Made by a program: the position numbers and the translations under genes. DNA of 64,000 bases from Chitinophagales bacterium (GTDB lineage Bacteria > Bacteroidota > Bacteroidia > Chitinophagales > Chitinophagaceae): positions 1 through 64,000 of the forward strand of contig JAATGQ010000011.1 of NCBI GenBank assembly GCA_015654595.1, given 5' to 3'. The notes below the pieces were generated by a model. It was not told the DNA's origin, did not search any database, and saw nothing but the letters and a program-made list of their open reading frames with translations. This document shows, piece by piece, positions 26,050-35,190 of this stretch. Positions within the stretch are counted from its first letter, which is position 1. Every line of letters begins with the position of its first letter.

Positions 26050-29000
26050 ATGACGAAGAAAACCATAATCGTACCTGCCACGCCGGCTGTGACTGCTGCC
26101 ACTGCAAAGAAGGCGGCTTCTGCCGTAAAGGTGGGCATATTGTTGAATTTTGGCCAGGAGAAGAAAGGCGGAATGGCGGTAGAGCTGATCCTGGTAATGG
26201 ATAAGAAAGAGGGGCGGAGCTATCAGCGTATCCCGATGTCGGGGGAGTTATACCGCACTTATCTGCCTGGTCTGCCGGCGCCGATTGCCGCGGTGGTCCG
26301 GAAGTTTTCCGATGAGGCGCTGATCGAATACCTGGTTCGTAACGGATATGGGTGGTTGAAGGATGCCGATAAGCCGTTTGAGCACCTGGATGAGAAACAT
26401 TTTGTGCTGCTCCGTAAGTGGACGGGGGAAGTGTTACAGGAGTTGAAACCGCTGGCGCCGGCGATTGCGCATCTTTTTTATCTGCCTGCCGGGGAGCCGT
26501 TTTTGAGCGCCAACATCAGACCGGCTGCCATCAGTGCGGCGACCCCTTCTCTTCAATTCAAGGTGGAGAGGGCCTGGGGAGAGCTTTGGCTTAGCTGTAC
26601 GGTGAAGATCAATAACGGCGTTTTTCCGATCGATGAGTTTCAGCGGCCCCCTTATTTCTTAAAGAGCGGGAATGAGTTTTTTCTTTTACGGGCGGCGGAC
26701 AGGGAAGTGCTGGAACAGTTGGTACAAGGGGAGTTTTCGGCTAGGGAGGAAGGTCTGCCCCGGTGGCTGGCTGAAGTAGTGAGGCCATTGGCGGAGATTT
26801 ATCCGGTGGATATGGACGCGGTTATTCGGGTGGAAAGGGTTCAGGTTTCGCCTTTGTCGAGGGTATATGTCAGCGAACTGAATGAGAATTTTTTGTTGAT
26901 CAAGCCGAAGTGGCTGTATTCCGATATAGAGTTGGAAGAAGGGGAAGAATCGGAGACAAGGGTTGAGCAGGAAGAGAAGGTTTTTGTGGTGGCGCGTCAG
27001 AAGGAGTCGGAGAAGGCTTTGCTGGATGCGCTGCAAGCGCTGCATCCGAAGTTTTCGGGTCAAAGCAACGGTTATTTCTATCTCAATTTTAAGGAGGCGC
27101 TGGAGAAGAGCTGGTTTCTTAATTTTTATCAGCGGATGCAGGAGATGGATATTCCGGTGCTTGGGATGAACAAGCTGCGGAAGTTCAAGTATAACACGAA
27201 TGTGCCTGTCTTTGAAATTACTACGGGACGGCCAAGGCCTCTGGAAGAGGCGTCGTCCGATAGGGCAGATATTAGCGGTGCGGCGGGAGCCGCTAATTTT
27301 CCGGTAGCGAATCCCCGCCGCACTATAGACTGGTTCGATCTGACGATCCGGGTGACGTATGGGGATCTTGTTGTGCCGCTAGGTGATTTGCGGAAGGCTA
27401 TTCTTGGCCGGCAGGATTTTATCCTTTTGTCGGATGGAAGTCTGGGGATGTTGCCAAAAGAATGGCTGGAGAAGTATTCCCTGTTGTTGAAGATGGGTCA
27501 GATGAAAGAGGGGGGTATGCGTTTGCCGGCGGTGCATTGGTCGGTGTTGCAGGAGTCCGGCGGTGGGGATGAAGCGTTGCAAAAGGAGTTGGAGGAGAAG
27601 AAGAAGCGGCTGATGGGGATCGATCGGGACAAGACCTGGTCTGTGCCTGCTGCGGTGAAGGCCAGTCTTCGCGATTATCAGCAGGCAGGGTTCCAGTGGA
27701 TGTGTTTATTGGATGAGATGGGGTGGGGCGGTTGTCTGGCGGATGATATGGGGCTGGGCAAGACCTTGCAGACCCTGAGTTTTTTGCAGCACCTGGTGGA
27801 GGCTTATCCTGATGAGACGCACCTGGTGGTTTGTCCGACTTCGCTGTTATATAACTGGGAGGGAGAGGCGAAGAAGTTTTTGCCGAACCTGGATTATCAT
27901 ATTCATTATGGGGCGGATCGTGCGTTGGATCAGGAGACGTTTGACAGGGCGCATGTGATCATTACGAGCTATGGGATGGTGAGGAATGATATCGAGCATT
28001 TTTCCAGCTTTCGCTTTGGGTATGTGATCCTGGACGAGAGTCAGGCGATCAAGAATCCCGCTTCGCAGGTCCGCAAGGCGGTACAGCAGCTGCAGGCGCG
28101 TAACCGGCTGGCATTGAGTGGGACGCCGGTGCAGAACAATACTTTTGATCTGTATGCGCAGATGGATTTCCTGAATCCGGGTATGCTGGGTGGGGCGGAT
28201 TTTTTCCGGAGCGAGTTTGCGACGCCGATCGATAAGAATGGGGACAAGGAGGCGGCGGCGCGTCTTCGGCGGTTGGTTTATCCTTTTATCCTGCGTCGGA
28301 CGAAGGAGCAGGTGGCGAAGGATCTTCCGGATCGGACGGAGATGATCCTGTGGTGTGAGATGGGGGATGAGCAAAGGAAGATCTATAATAGTTTTAAGGA
28401 ATATTACCGCGAGAGTTTGTTGGAGAAGATAGCGGAAGAGGGGGTTGGGAAGAGTGCGATTTATATTTTGGAGGGGTTGACGAAGCTGCGGCAGATCTGT
28501 GATAGTCCGGCGTTGTTGAGGGAATCGGGGGGCGGGGGCCGGAGGGCCGGAGAGACGCCGGACGAAGTTTCTGCGGACGGTGGTTTGACGCTGGTAGGCG
28601 GCAGGGATTGGGATGAGGTTGCCGGTGAGGCGCTTGCCGGCGGGGATGCTGCCAGTTCTCCTGATGACGACGCGGGGCTGGCTGGCATTGCCATCCGGAA
28701 GGGTGGTTATCCGAATGTGAGTGCAAAGCTGGATGAGCTGGTACGGGAGATCGAGGAGAATACGGGCAGGCACAAGGCGCTGGTGTTTTCGCAGTTTACT
28801 TCGATGCTGCAGCTGATACGGGAGGCGCTGGATGCGCGGGGGATCGCCTATCTCTATCTGGATGGGAGTATTCCTGCGGAAGAGCGCAGGAGAAGCGTGG
28901 AGCAGTTCCAGAGCGATGCGGATATGCGGGTATTCCTGATCAGTCTGAAGGCTGGCGGGGTAGGGTTGACGTTGACGGCTGCGGATTATGTGTACCTGGT

Positions 29001-29229
29001 AGATCCCTGGTGGAATCCGGCGGCGGAGCAGCAGGCGATTGACCGGAGTCACCGTATCGGTCAAACGAATAAAGTTTTTGCCTACCGGATGATCTGTAAG
29101 GATTCGGTAGAAGAAAAGATCCTGCAGCTGCAGGAAAGGAAGAAGGCCTTAGCTGCTGACCTGGTTGCCGATGAGGGCGGGTTTGTGAAGAAGCTGACGC
29201 AGGATGATGTAGCGTATTTGTTTAGTTAG
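26050..29229 (+). CDS. SNF2-family helicase with an acidic low-complexity insert
   Basis: A 1059-aa DNA-dependent ATPase. The N-terminal ~500 residues hold a bacterial SNF2-associated region. The helicase core starts near residue 540. Walker A is GGCLADDMGLGKTLQT (Lys571). The Walker B equivalent is DESQ near residue 664. Motif III is LSGTPVQNNTFDLYAQ. The C-terminal lobe has FSQFTSMLQL, then LKAGGVGLTLTAADYVY and DRSHRIGQTNKVFAYR. Residues about 826-880 are a Gly/Asp/Ala-rich stretch between the two lobes, coded by G-rich DNA. The probable role is in transcription or nucleoprotein remodelling. It is monocistronic. Confidence 0.94.
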   Translation: MTKKTIIVPATPAVTAATAKKAASAVKVGILLNFGQEKKGGMAVELILVMDKKEGRSYQRIPMSGELYRTYLPGLPAPIAAVVRKFSDEALIEYLVRNGYGWLKDADKPFEHLDEKHFVLLRKWTGEVLQELKPLAPAIAHLFYLPAGEPFLSANIRPAAISAATPSLQFKVERAWGELWLSCTVKINNGVFPIDEFQRPPYFLKSGNEFFLLRAADREVLEQLVQGEFSAREEGLPRWLAEVVRPLAEIYPVDMDAVIRVERVQVSPLSRVYVSELNENFLLIKPKWLYSDIELEEGEESETRVEQEEKVFVVARQKESEKALLDALQALHPKFSGQSNGYFYLNFKEALEKSWFLNFYQRMQEMDIPVLGMNKLRKFKYNTNVPVFEITTGRPRPLEEASSDRADISGAAGAANFPVANPRRTIDWFDLTIRVTYGDLVVPLGDLRKAILGRQDFILLSDGSLGMLPKEWLEKYSLLLKMGQMKEGGMRLPAVHWSVLQESGGGDEALQKELEEKKKRLMGIDRDKTWSVPAAVKASLRDYQQAGFQWMCLLDEMGWGGCLADDMGLGKTLQTLSFLQHLVEAYPDETHLVVCPTSLLYNWEGEAKKFLPNLDYHIHYGADRALDQETFDRAHVIITSYGMVRNDIEHFSSFRFGYVILDESQAIKNPASQVRKAVQQLQARNRLALSGTPVQNNTFDLYAQMDFLNPGMLGGADFFRSEFATPIDKNGDKEAAARLRRLVYPFILRRTKEQVAKDLPDRTEMILWCEMGDEQRKIYNSFKEYYRESLLEKIAEEGVGKSAIYILEGLTKLRQICDSPALLRESGGGGRRAGETPDEVSADGGLTLVGGRDWDEVAGEALAGGDAASSPDDDAGLAGIAIRKGGYPNVSAKLDELVREIEENTGRHKALVFSQFTSMLQLIREALDARGIAYLYLDGSIPAEERRRSVEQFQSDADMRVFLISLKAGGVGLTLTAADYVYLVDPWWNPAAEQQAIDRSHRIGQTNKVFAYRMICKDSVEEKILQLQERKKALAADLVADEGGFVKKLTQDDVAYLFS

Positions 29230-29237
29230 GCTGCTGG

Positions 29238-29261
29238 GGCGGCGCGGAGAATGGCGCCGCC
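29238..29261. terminator. GC-rich hairpin between convergent genes
   Basis: GGCGGCGC and GCGCCGCC pair over 8 bp around an 8-nt loop, 9 nt after the SNF2 stop. There is no T-tract. Confidence 0.45.
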
Positions 29262-29364
29262 TGATTCGCTGATGTGATAGTATTGGTTGGTGATGGCGGT
29301 ACAGATAGTGACGCCGCCTGATTTGGTGGTTGTTTTGATTGCGGACGGCGTTGCTGCCGTTCGG

Positions 29365-30216
29365 CTATTTGACCAACGCAATCCCTTCGTCTGAGATGGT
29401 GATCTTTCTTTCTTTATATAGTCGGCCGAGGGTCATTTTGAATGTTTTCTTGCTCATGCCAAAGAAGTCGACGATCCTGTCGGGATCGGATTTGTCATGG
29501 TAGGGAAGGTGGCCTTTGTTTTCGCGCAGAAGGCGGAGAATTTTGGCGGAGGCGTCCTCCGTCCGTTCGTATCCTGGTTTGCCGACAACTACGTCGATCT
29601 GGGTTTCACCGGAGGGGGACTCCCCGGCTGGTGTTATTTGCTTGATAAAACCTTCGAATTTATCGCCGACCTGGATATTTCGGAATATTTCGTTGTGATG
29701 GAGAACGCCGGTATGTTTGTTATTGATGATGACGACATAGCCGATGTCGGTTCGGCGGTAGACAGTGAGGTCGACGATGTCCTTTTCTTTTACCGTCAGG
29801 TTTTCATTGTCGAGGAGGTATTGGAATTTTTCGGTGGCGGCTATTCTGCCTGTTTGTTCGTCAAGGTAAATGTAGACGAGATAGTCACCGCCGAGACGCA
29901 TGCCGCTGAGCTGTTTGCTTTTGGGGACAAACAGATCTTTCATCAGCCCCCAGTCGAGGAAGGCGCCTTGCGGCGTCACGTCGACGACGCGAAGGAGAAC
30001 GATATCGCCGAGAACGCCTTTGGGATGTTGGGTTGTAGCGATCAGCCGGTCTTCGCCATCGTGGTAGATAAAGACGTCGAGTTGGTCGCCGATACGAGCT
30101 CCGCGGGGCACAAAGCGTTTGGGCAACAGTATGCCTTCTTTGCCGTCATCGAGGATGAGGCCAAATTCTAATTCCTTTTTTACCGGGAGCCTGTTGTATT
30201 GGCCGACGTTGATCAT
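29365..30216 (-). CDS. CvfB-like S1 RNA-binding protein
   Basis: 283 aa. Consecutive OB-fold/S1 repeats are seen at about 1-65, 70-130 and 145-215: LEFGLILDDGKEGILLPKRF, VTPQGAFLDWGLMKDLFVP and DIGYVVIINNKHTGVLHHNE. They are followed by a C-terminal winged helix (IVDFFGMSKKTFKMTLGRLY). This is the CvfB/YitL architecture at its usual length. Family members bind RNA and influence translation or virulence regulators. The exact target is unknown. It is a single gene on the - strand. Confidence 0.9.
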   Translation of the reverse strand: MINVGQYNRLPVKKELEFGLILDDGKEGILLPKRFVPRGARIGDQLDVFIYHDGEDRLIATTQHPKGVLGDIVLLRVVDVTPQGAFLDWGLMKDLFVPKSKQLSGMRLGGDYLVYIYLDEQTGRIAATEKFQYLLDNENLTVKEKDIVDLTVYRRTDIGYVVIINNKHTGVLHHNEIFRNIQVGDKFEGFIKQITPAGESPSGETQIDVVVGKPGYERTEDASAKILRLLRENKGHLPYHDKSDPDRIVDFFGMSKKTFKMTLGRLYKERKITISDEGIALVK

Positions 30217-30379
30217 GCGGCAAAGATACAGGAATTTGTGGGGAGTGGGGTTTTCGGTAGCTGGGGCAGGGCTGGTTAGTGGTTTGGGACGTGATGGAGC
30301 AGGAAGTAGGGACTCTGTCCTGTCGCCTGTCTTTCGGGCGACATTTGTTGTGATCAGCTTTGAGGGAATCGTCTTTTAT

Positions 30380-30862
30380 TTACTTGGGAAGAGGTGTTTT
30401 AAGCTTGCGCAGAATTTCGTTTACTTCGGCTTGTTTTTGAGGTGCAGCTTTCTGAATATCGATGTTGTTGAGCTTCTCTTTGACAGTAAGAGTTATCTCC
30501 TGTCCCGTCAATTCGTTGTTATATTTGGTGATTTTCATAGGTGCTAGGTTAATTGATTTTTCTTTTAATGAGAAAAGTTTGTGTTGATAAGTTGGGGGTG
30601 AAAGGCATAATTCTCCTTTGTCTGAAAAGCAGAAAATTGTATAAAATTGGGATAGTTCGTTCAAATACAGGCTTAAAGCCATTCGATAAAGCCGGGTTCT
30701 GACTTTTGAATTTCCGGAGAAAATAACCCACCGGTCGGGAAACCTGTTTGTGTATAATCCAATAATGGAAGCAACTGTGGCGAGCACTTTATTTCTGTCG
30801 CCATTATTGGTGATCAGGTAATCATTCACCTCATTATCTTCATCTACGTCTCCTAAACCAGA
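30380..30862 (-). pseudogene. Broken DUF6934-family gene, 5'-truncated and frameshifted
   Basis: The open frame contains DUF6934 hallmarks NNGDRNKVLATVAS, then TRLYRMALSLYLNEL. These normally sit about 60 residues into a protein of about 150 aa. Upstream of GTG 30829 the same frame still reads SGLGDVDEDNEVNDYL up to a stop at 30863-30865. Shifting one frame gives IYNLV just before it, the expected preceding motif (Y-N-L-x-F/L-G-D). The gene was thus longer and broken by a one-base change, with a further stop upstream. The C-terminal 52 residues, from Met at 30538, run past the normal family end and could be a separate small gene now fused by loss of a stop. Confidence 0.65.
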
Positions 30863-31015
30863 TTATATATTTGAGGTTGTTCCGTTGGAAGAAAACCATT
30901 CACACTTTAGTTGTAGAAAACTACTTAGAAAAATGGATTTTTTTTGACAAATTTTTTGGGAAAGATTTTTCGGCTGTAGGAAGCAAAAGAAAAAGTATAC
31001 GTTTGTAAAAATTAA

Positions 31016-31546
31016 GTGAACTTGAAAGGATTACCGTTTTTATTGGGGATGGTTTTATTGGCGGCTTGTAAAGGACATTCGGGGGGAACGCAGGTCTTAT
31101 CTGCGGGACAGAGTTTTAAAAACAGCGGAAGCGGATCGCTGCGGGTGAGCTTGCCGGATGGAAGCCAAGTATTGCTCTTGCCGGGAACTGAAGTGTCGTT
31201 AGATCAGGGGTTTGGGGGGAAGAACAGGAATGTGCAGCTGGATGGGGTAGCGGTATTTACGGCGAAGCCGGAAGGAGGACAGTCTTTTATAGTGTTGACG
31301 CGCAATTTGCAAATCACGGTGCTGGGGACTGTTTTCAGGGTGGATGCGTTTAGGAAAAATGCGGGAGAAGAAGTGGATGTGTTAGAAGGGAAGGTGCATG
31401 TCGTGAAAGCATATCATTCGGATACAGATAATGCTCCGGAGGATTTGAATGGAGGGGAAATGGTGATGATCAACCGGGATATCGATCTGATGGAAAAAGA
31501 GAAGATGAATGCTGAGGAATTGGAGAAAGTTAAAGCGATAAAATAA
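31016..31546 (+). CDS. FecR-like domain lipoprotein, orphan
   Basis: 176 aa from GTG 31016. The next ATG would cut into the signal peptide. The signal ends LLAAC with Cys18 as lipid site. The body resembles the FecR periplasmic domain: GSLRVSLPDGSQVLLLPGTE, AVFTAKPEGGQSFIVLTRN, then ITVLGTVFRVDAFRKNAGEE and VDVLEGKVHV. Normal FecR proteins have an N-terminal anti-sigma segment and membrane helix and sit beside an ECF sigma gene and susC. Here there is neither, so it is a truncated or repurposed FecR domain held at the membrane. Role unknown. Confidence 0.82.
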   Translation: MNLKGLPFLLGMVLLAACKGHSGGTQVLSAGQSFKNSGSGSLRVSLPDGSQVLLLPGTEVSLDQGFGGKNRNVQLDGVAVFTAKPEGGQSFIVLTRNLQITVLGTVFRVDAFRKNAGEEVDVLEGKVHVVKAYHSDTDNAPEDLNGGEMVMINRDIDLMEKEKMNAEELEKVKAIK

Positions 31547-31612
31547 AAGGGCGGGGGCGCTCTTCATTTGCCACCCTTCGTAAAGCGTAACCAAGATCTT
31601 TTTTGAAAAAGC

Positions 31613-31644
31613 GGCCGACCCGGTGATGCTCGTTCGGGCCGGCC
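31613..31644 (+). terminator. Terminator-like hairpin
   Basis: GGCCGACCCG and CGGGCCGGCC pair over 10 bp with one mismatch around a 12-nt loop, followed by TTACTCTTTCTT. It lies about 65 nt after the FecR-like gene. Confidence 0.6.
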
Positions 31645-31986
31645 TTACTCTTTCTTATTGCTCCGCCTATATGTGTCTATCGTTTGTTATCTGAGTTTGT
31701 TCCCATAAAATTACGGCTAAGGAAAGGTTTTGGTTGCCTTGTAAGGGCCGGTTGGGGAAGTGCTGCGATCAGGGAGGAAAATTATGCGACGAATGGGAGA
31801 AATGGTGCTGTGAAAAGGGGAGAGGGGTTGGTCGGGAATGCGGGGCATGCGACGGGGGTGAGGGTGGGTAAGAAGTGGTTGGGCGCAGCGCGGCAAGGGC
31901 GGGTGGATGTGGTTGGATCCGTGCGGGGTGTGGAGATGGGAAGATGCGGGTATGCGGCGCAGGCGGTAGAAGGATGCAGTGGGGCC
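31645..31986. other. G-rich noncoding gap
   Basis: About 340 nt between the hairpin and the end of the response-regulator gene. From about 31735 it is strongly G-rich on the + strand with scattered GGGTGG/GGGG runs, like the other G-rich gaps, but with no clear repeat unit. Reading frames across it show no domain. Confidence 0.6.
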
Positions 31987-32676
31987 TTATTTGCCATAGT
32001 GTTTGCGGAAGGCGGCTTCGTAATTGTTGCCGATAGGTATCTCGTGTCCTGCAAGGGAAATGGTTTTGTTACGGACGGTATCGATCCTGCGGACCGAAAC
32101 GATATAAGACCGATGCGTGCGGACGAAATCCGTAGGCGGAAGCATTTCGATTATGCTTTTCATGGTCATACGAACCAGGAGCGGATTTTTATTTTCCCGA
32201 TGGATCTTGAGATAATCATCGGCTCCTTCGACAAAGAGGATCTCGGAGACGGGTATGCGGATGAGGCTATAGTCGGCGCGAATGAGCAGCGCTTCTGACC
32301 GGGGATCTTTGTTCTGCCGGAAGTTGAGGTATTCGGCGGCTTTGCTTACGGCCTGCTGGAATCGCTGGATAGTGAATGGCTTTAGCAGGTAGTCGATCGC
32401 ATTGACGTTGAATCCTTCTACGGCGTATTCGCTAAAAGCGGTGGTGAAAACAGCCAGTGTACCCGGGCCAATTTTGCGATAGAGGTCGAGTCCTGACAGG
32501 GTAGGCATTTGTATATCGAGAAAGAGCAGGTCCACGGGATCGGATTCGAGATAGGCCAGCGCTTCGGTTGGTTTTTGAAATACCTTTTTCAGTTCGATAC
32601 CCGGTGTTTGGTTGCAAAAGTTGACAATCACTTTTAGTGCCGGCGCTTCGTCGTCTATGGCAATCGCTTTTATCAT
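31987..32676 (-). CDS. LytTR-family response regulator
   Basis: 229 aa. The receiver domain is at 1-115, with acidic pocket IAIDDEAPAL, phospho-acceptor Asp54 in LLFLDIQMP, and the Lys in YLLKPFTIQRF. A LytTR DNA-binding domain is at about 130-229 (LFVEGADDYLKIHRENKN, then FVRTHRSYIVSVRRID and IPIGNNYEAAFRK). Its start overlaps the stop of the histidine kinase gene by 4 nt (ATGA), so it is a coupled two-component pair. Targets are unknown. Confidence 0.96.
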   Translation of the reverse strand: MIKAIAIDDEAPALKVIVNFCNQTPGIELKKVFQKPTEALAYLESDPVDLLFLDIQMPTLSGLDLYRKIGPGTLAVFTTAFSEYAVEGFNVNAIDYLLKPFTIQRFQQAVSKAAEYLNFRQNKDPRSEALLIRADYSLIRIPVSEILFVEGADDYLKIHRENKNPLLVRMTMKSIIEMLPPTDFVRTHRSYIVSVRRIDTVRNKTISLAGHEIPIGNNYEAAFRKHYGK

Positions 32677-33809
32677 GTCAGTTTCAAAGTTAGGGAAACA
32701 GAGAATTGGGTTGTTCCATCTTCTATAAAGAGGGTATGCTTTCGCGGATAGAGGTATTGAAGTCTTTGTCTGGTGTTGCTGATCCCCAGTCCGCTTGGAA
32801 TAGGGATGGGCTGCGGGATTGCAACTTTATTGTTGACGACCTGGAGTTGAAGCTCTTCTTCGAGGATAAGGATATGAATGCGGATGACGGAGGGCTCTTC
32901 GGGAGAAACGCCGTGTTTAAAGGCGTTCTCGACAAAGGGTATCAGGAGCAGCGGCACGATATATTTGTCGTCGGCCACGCCGGTAACGGTGCAGTCGACA
33001 TCGATCGAACCTTCAAAACGTGTTTGTTGAAGTTGAATATAGTCTTGCAGATAGGTGATCTCTTGTGCAAGGGCGACTTTTTCGCGGCCGGCGTCGAGCA
33101 GTACATAGCGCATCATCGACGACAGTTTGACGATGGCGGTGGAGGCGCGATCGGAGTGTTCGAGGGTGAGGGCGTAGATGCTGTTTAATGTATTGAACAG
33201 AAAATGAGGATTGACCTGGGCTTTCAGATAGGAGAGCTCCGCTTCGAGTTTTTCTTTTTCCGCTCGTTTCCAGCGGTCTCTGACTTTCAGCAGGAGCGCG
33301 AGGGAAAGAGCCAGCAGGAAGAGCAGCAGGTGCTGGGTGATGTCCATGAGAAAGGCGCGGCGTCCAAAGGCATTGGGGTGCGGCGGATGAAAGAAGGATT
33401 GACCGGGCTGGAAGCCCTGACCGGGTTGAAAGCTCTGACCTTGGTGAATGCCTTGACCGGGTTGAAAGCTCTGACCTGGGTGAAAGCCCTGAACTGGGCC
33501 GAAGCCTTGCTGATCCGGGAAGTGGATCGTGATCACCGGCATTATGATGACCAGTGCGAAGATCAATAAATTGACCAACGAGAAAGGGAGGTATCGTCGG
33601 GGAAAGTAAAATTTTGGGATAAGGAAGTAGTAGTTGCTATAAAAGGCGGCGAGTACCAGGACATAAGCGATGATATCCCTTTGGGTCGGGGGATTGGTAA
33701 GATAGGAGTGCAGGCTTAGTGATTCCGGCGAAAAGATCAGCGGCATGGAAAGGAACACGACACAGCCGATCGCGTGAACAAGGATTTGAAGTGCTGGCCT
33801 CCGTTTCAT
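32673..33809 (-). CDS. LytS/YehU-type sensor histidine kinase with hexapeptide repeats
   Basis: 378 aa. There are four membrane helices, at about 8-26, 45-64, 75-95 and 155-172. A coiled linker and a His_kinase domain follow, with phospho-His in QVNPHFLFNTLNSIY and an ATPase region with PLLLIPFVENAFKHG and GLGISNTRQRL. Residues about 102-139, in the loop between helices 3 and 4, consist of six copies of a hexapeptide close to S/G-F-Q/H-P-G-Q, encoded by an 18-bp tandem repeat. That loop should be periplasmic, so the repeat could act in ligand or wall contact, or be neutral. It is cotranscribed with the LytTR regulator. Confidence 0.95.
   Translation of the reverse strand: MKRRPALQILVHAIGCVVFLSMPLIFSPESLSLHSYLTNPPTQRDIIAYVLVLAAFYSNYYFLIPKFYFPRRYLPFSLVNLLIFALVIIMPVITIHFPDQQGFGPVQGFHPGQSFQPGQGIHQGQSFQPGQGFQPGQSFFHPPHPNAFGRRAFLMDITQHLLLFLLALSLALLLKVRDRWKRAEKEKLEAELSYLKAQVNPHFLFNTLNSIYALTLEHSDRASTAIVKLSSMMRYVLLDAGREKVALAQEITYLQDYIQLQQTRFEGSIDVDCTVTGVADDKYIVPLLLIPFVENAFKHGVSPEEPSVIRIHILILEEELQLQVVNNKVAIPQPIPIPSGLGISNTRQRLQYLYPRKHTLFIEDGTTQFSVSLTLKLT
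33399..33506. repeat. Six in-frame 18-bp tandem repeats inside the kinase gene
   Basis: Consecutive 18-bp units start at 33399, 33417, 33435, 33453, 33471 and 33489. On the + strand they are close to yTGACCGGGTTGAAAGCy. Units 2 and 4 differ only at the first base. They encode the Phe-x-Pro-Gly-Gln repeats. Confidence 0.92.
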
Positions 33810-33888
33810 AAGGGATAAATATACCCCTTTTGAAATAACTGTTTTTTTTAATGAGGTAGACGGGGGGATTCATCAGGTAAATGGGGTT

Positions 33889-33920
33889 CCCCTTTGAGCA
33901 ACGATAGTTGCTCAAAGGGG
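33889..33920. terminator. Strong hairpin between the amidase and kinase genes
   Basis: CCCCTTTGAGCAAC and GTTGCTCAAAGGGG pair perfectly over 14 bp around GATA. It lies 21 nt past the amidase stop and upstream of the kinase ATG on the - strand. No U-tract follows, so an RNA-processing role is possible. Confidence 0.75.
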
Positions 33921-33941
33921 TAAGATGGCCGGACGGCGGAC

Positions 33942-34973
33942 CTACTCGTCTGAGGAGTGTTTCTCGGCGGCCGCGCCGCCGGCGATTGAGGCGGCATATT
34001 TTTTCAATGCGTTGATCAGGTCTTGTACGACTTCGTCCTGGCCTTCATCGCTGTTGAGGTATTTTTCTTCTTCTTCATTGGTGAGGTAGCCGGTCTCGAC
34101 CAGTACGCTGGGCATTCCTGTTGCTTCGAGCACCCAGATCCCTTTTTCGCGCTGCTGTATACCTTCGTCGCGGCGGCCGCTTTCGACAAATTCCTTTTGT
34201 ATCAGGGTCGCCAGCAGCGCGCTGTTCGCAAAGTATTTCTTCTCGTAGAGTTTGGCGCGCATCTGTGCTTCGGGAGAAGTCATATCGGGGGCAGCGGCAA
34301 GGCTGTCGCCCATATCTTCTTCGGCGCCGGAGTTGGAGCCGATGATCGAGCTTTTATAGTCGCCCCAGGACGCTTTCCAGATAAAGCTGGATGTGCCTAC
34401 GACGGTGTTCTTCACCATATGCGATTCGTAGATGGCTATTTTCTTTTTCTTTTTGCCTTTACCCACCCATTTGTACCCGGTGACATGACGGGATTCGTAT
34501 GTGCCTGCGGGTCTGACGGTGGCGTTAGCATGGATACAAAGAAAGAGGTCACCCCTTGATTTGTTGGCAATCTCGGCTCTTGCCCGGAGACCTTCGTGCA
34601 GGGATGGGGCATTGCCTGGCATGATGTCCGTTGTCCGTGTATAGACGATCTTTACATTGGGGAAATTCTCTTCGATGGCCTTACCCAGTTTGAGCGATAT
34701 GGCGAGTGTGACGTTCTTTTCCTTAGAAAAGAGGCCATGACAGCCGGGGTCGAAACCTCCGTGGCCGGGATCGATGATGATCGTGTGAAGTCCTGGTTTG
34801 ACCGGGGCGCTGGCGGTGAATGTGGCCGATGGAAGGGCTGCCGCTGCTGCGGCGGATGGAGCCGCGTGAAGCCTATGGGCGAAAGGATAGTGCGGAGTTG
34901 GCACAAAGGAGGTAATGCCCAGGGAGGTTAGGGTCAGTAAAAGGAACCGAAGTGCTTTCACAGATTGCTTCAT
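33942..34973 (-). CDS. N-acetylmuramoyl-L-alanine amidase (Amidase_3)
   Basis: 343 aa from ATG 34973. The in-frame TTG at 34985 is less likely. A signal peptide is followed by an Ala-rich linker (about 40-62) and the zinc amidase domain: IIIDPGHGGFDPGCHG, Glu in SKEKNVTLAISLKLG, FLCIHANAT, and late catalytic Glu in VETGYLTNEEEEKYL. It cleaves the amide between MurNAc and the stem peptide in the periplasm, typically for cell separation. It is near the LytTR/LytS pair, but a hairpin separates them, so a shared regulon is only a possibility. Confidence 0.94.
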   Translation of the reverse strand: MKQSVKALRFLLLTLTSLGITSFVPTPHYPFAHRLHAAPSAAAAAALPSATFTASAPVKPGLHTIIIDPGHGGFDPGCHGLFSKEKNVTLAISLKLGKAIEENFPNVKIVYTRTTDIMPGNAPSLHEGLRARAEIANKSRGDLFLCIHANATVRPAGTYESRHVTGYKWVGKGKKKKKIAIYESHMVKNTVVGTSSFIWKASWGDYKSSIIGSNSGAEEDMGDSLAAAPDMTSPEAQMRAKLYEKKYFANSALLATLIQKEFVESGRRDEGIQQREKGIWVLEATGMPSVLVETGYLTNEEEEKYLNSDEGQDEVVQDLINALKKYAASIAGGAAAEKHSSDE

Positions 34974-35190
34974 GGCGTTGTACAATAGTTCGGGTTAATG
35001 GCCGGCGAAAATCGTACAACGCACATGAAGCGCAAATAGTCTGCATCGGATGTTAAGATCGGATTAAAAAGGCCGGGAGCTGCTCGCGAGTGGTGCGGGT
35101 TTGCGCAGGGTTACGCGGATCGGCGGCGGTGCGACGATTATGGGAGCCGGGGCTGGGGCAGATGCAGGCCGAAACCGGGCGGGACAGCGT

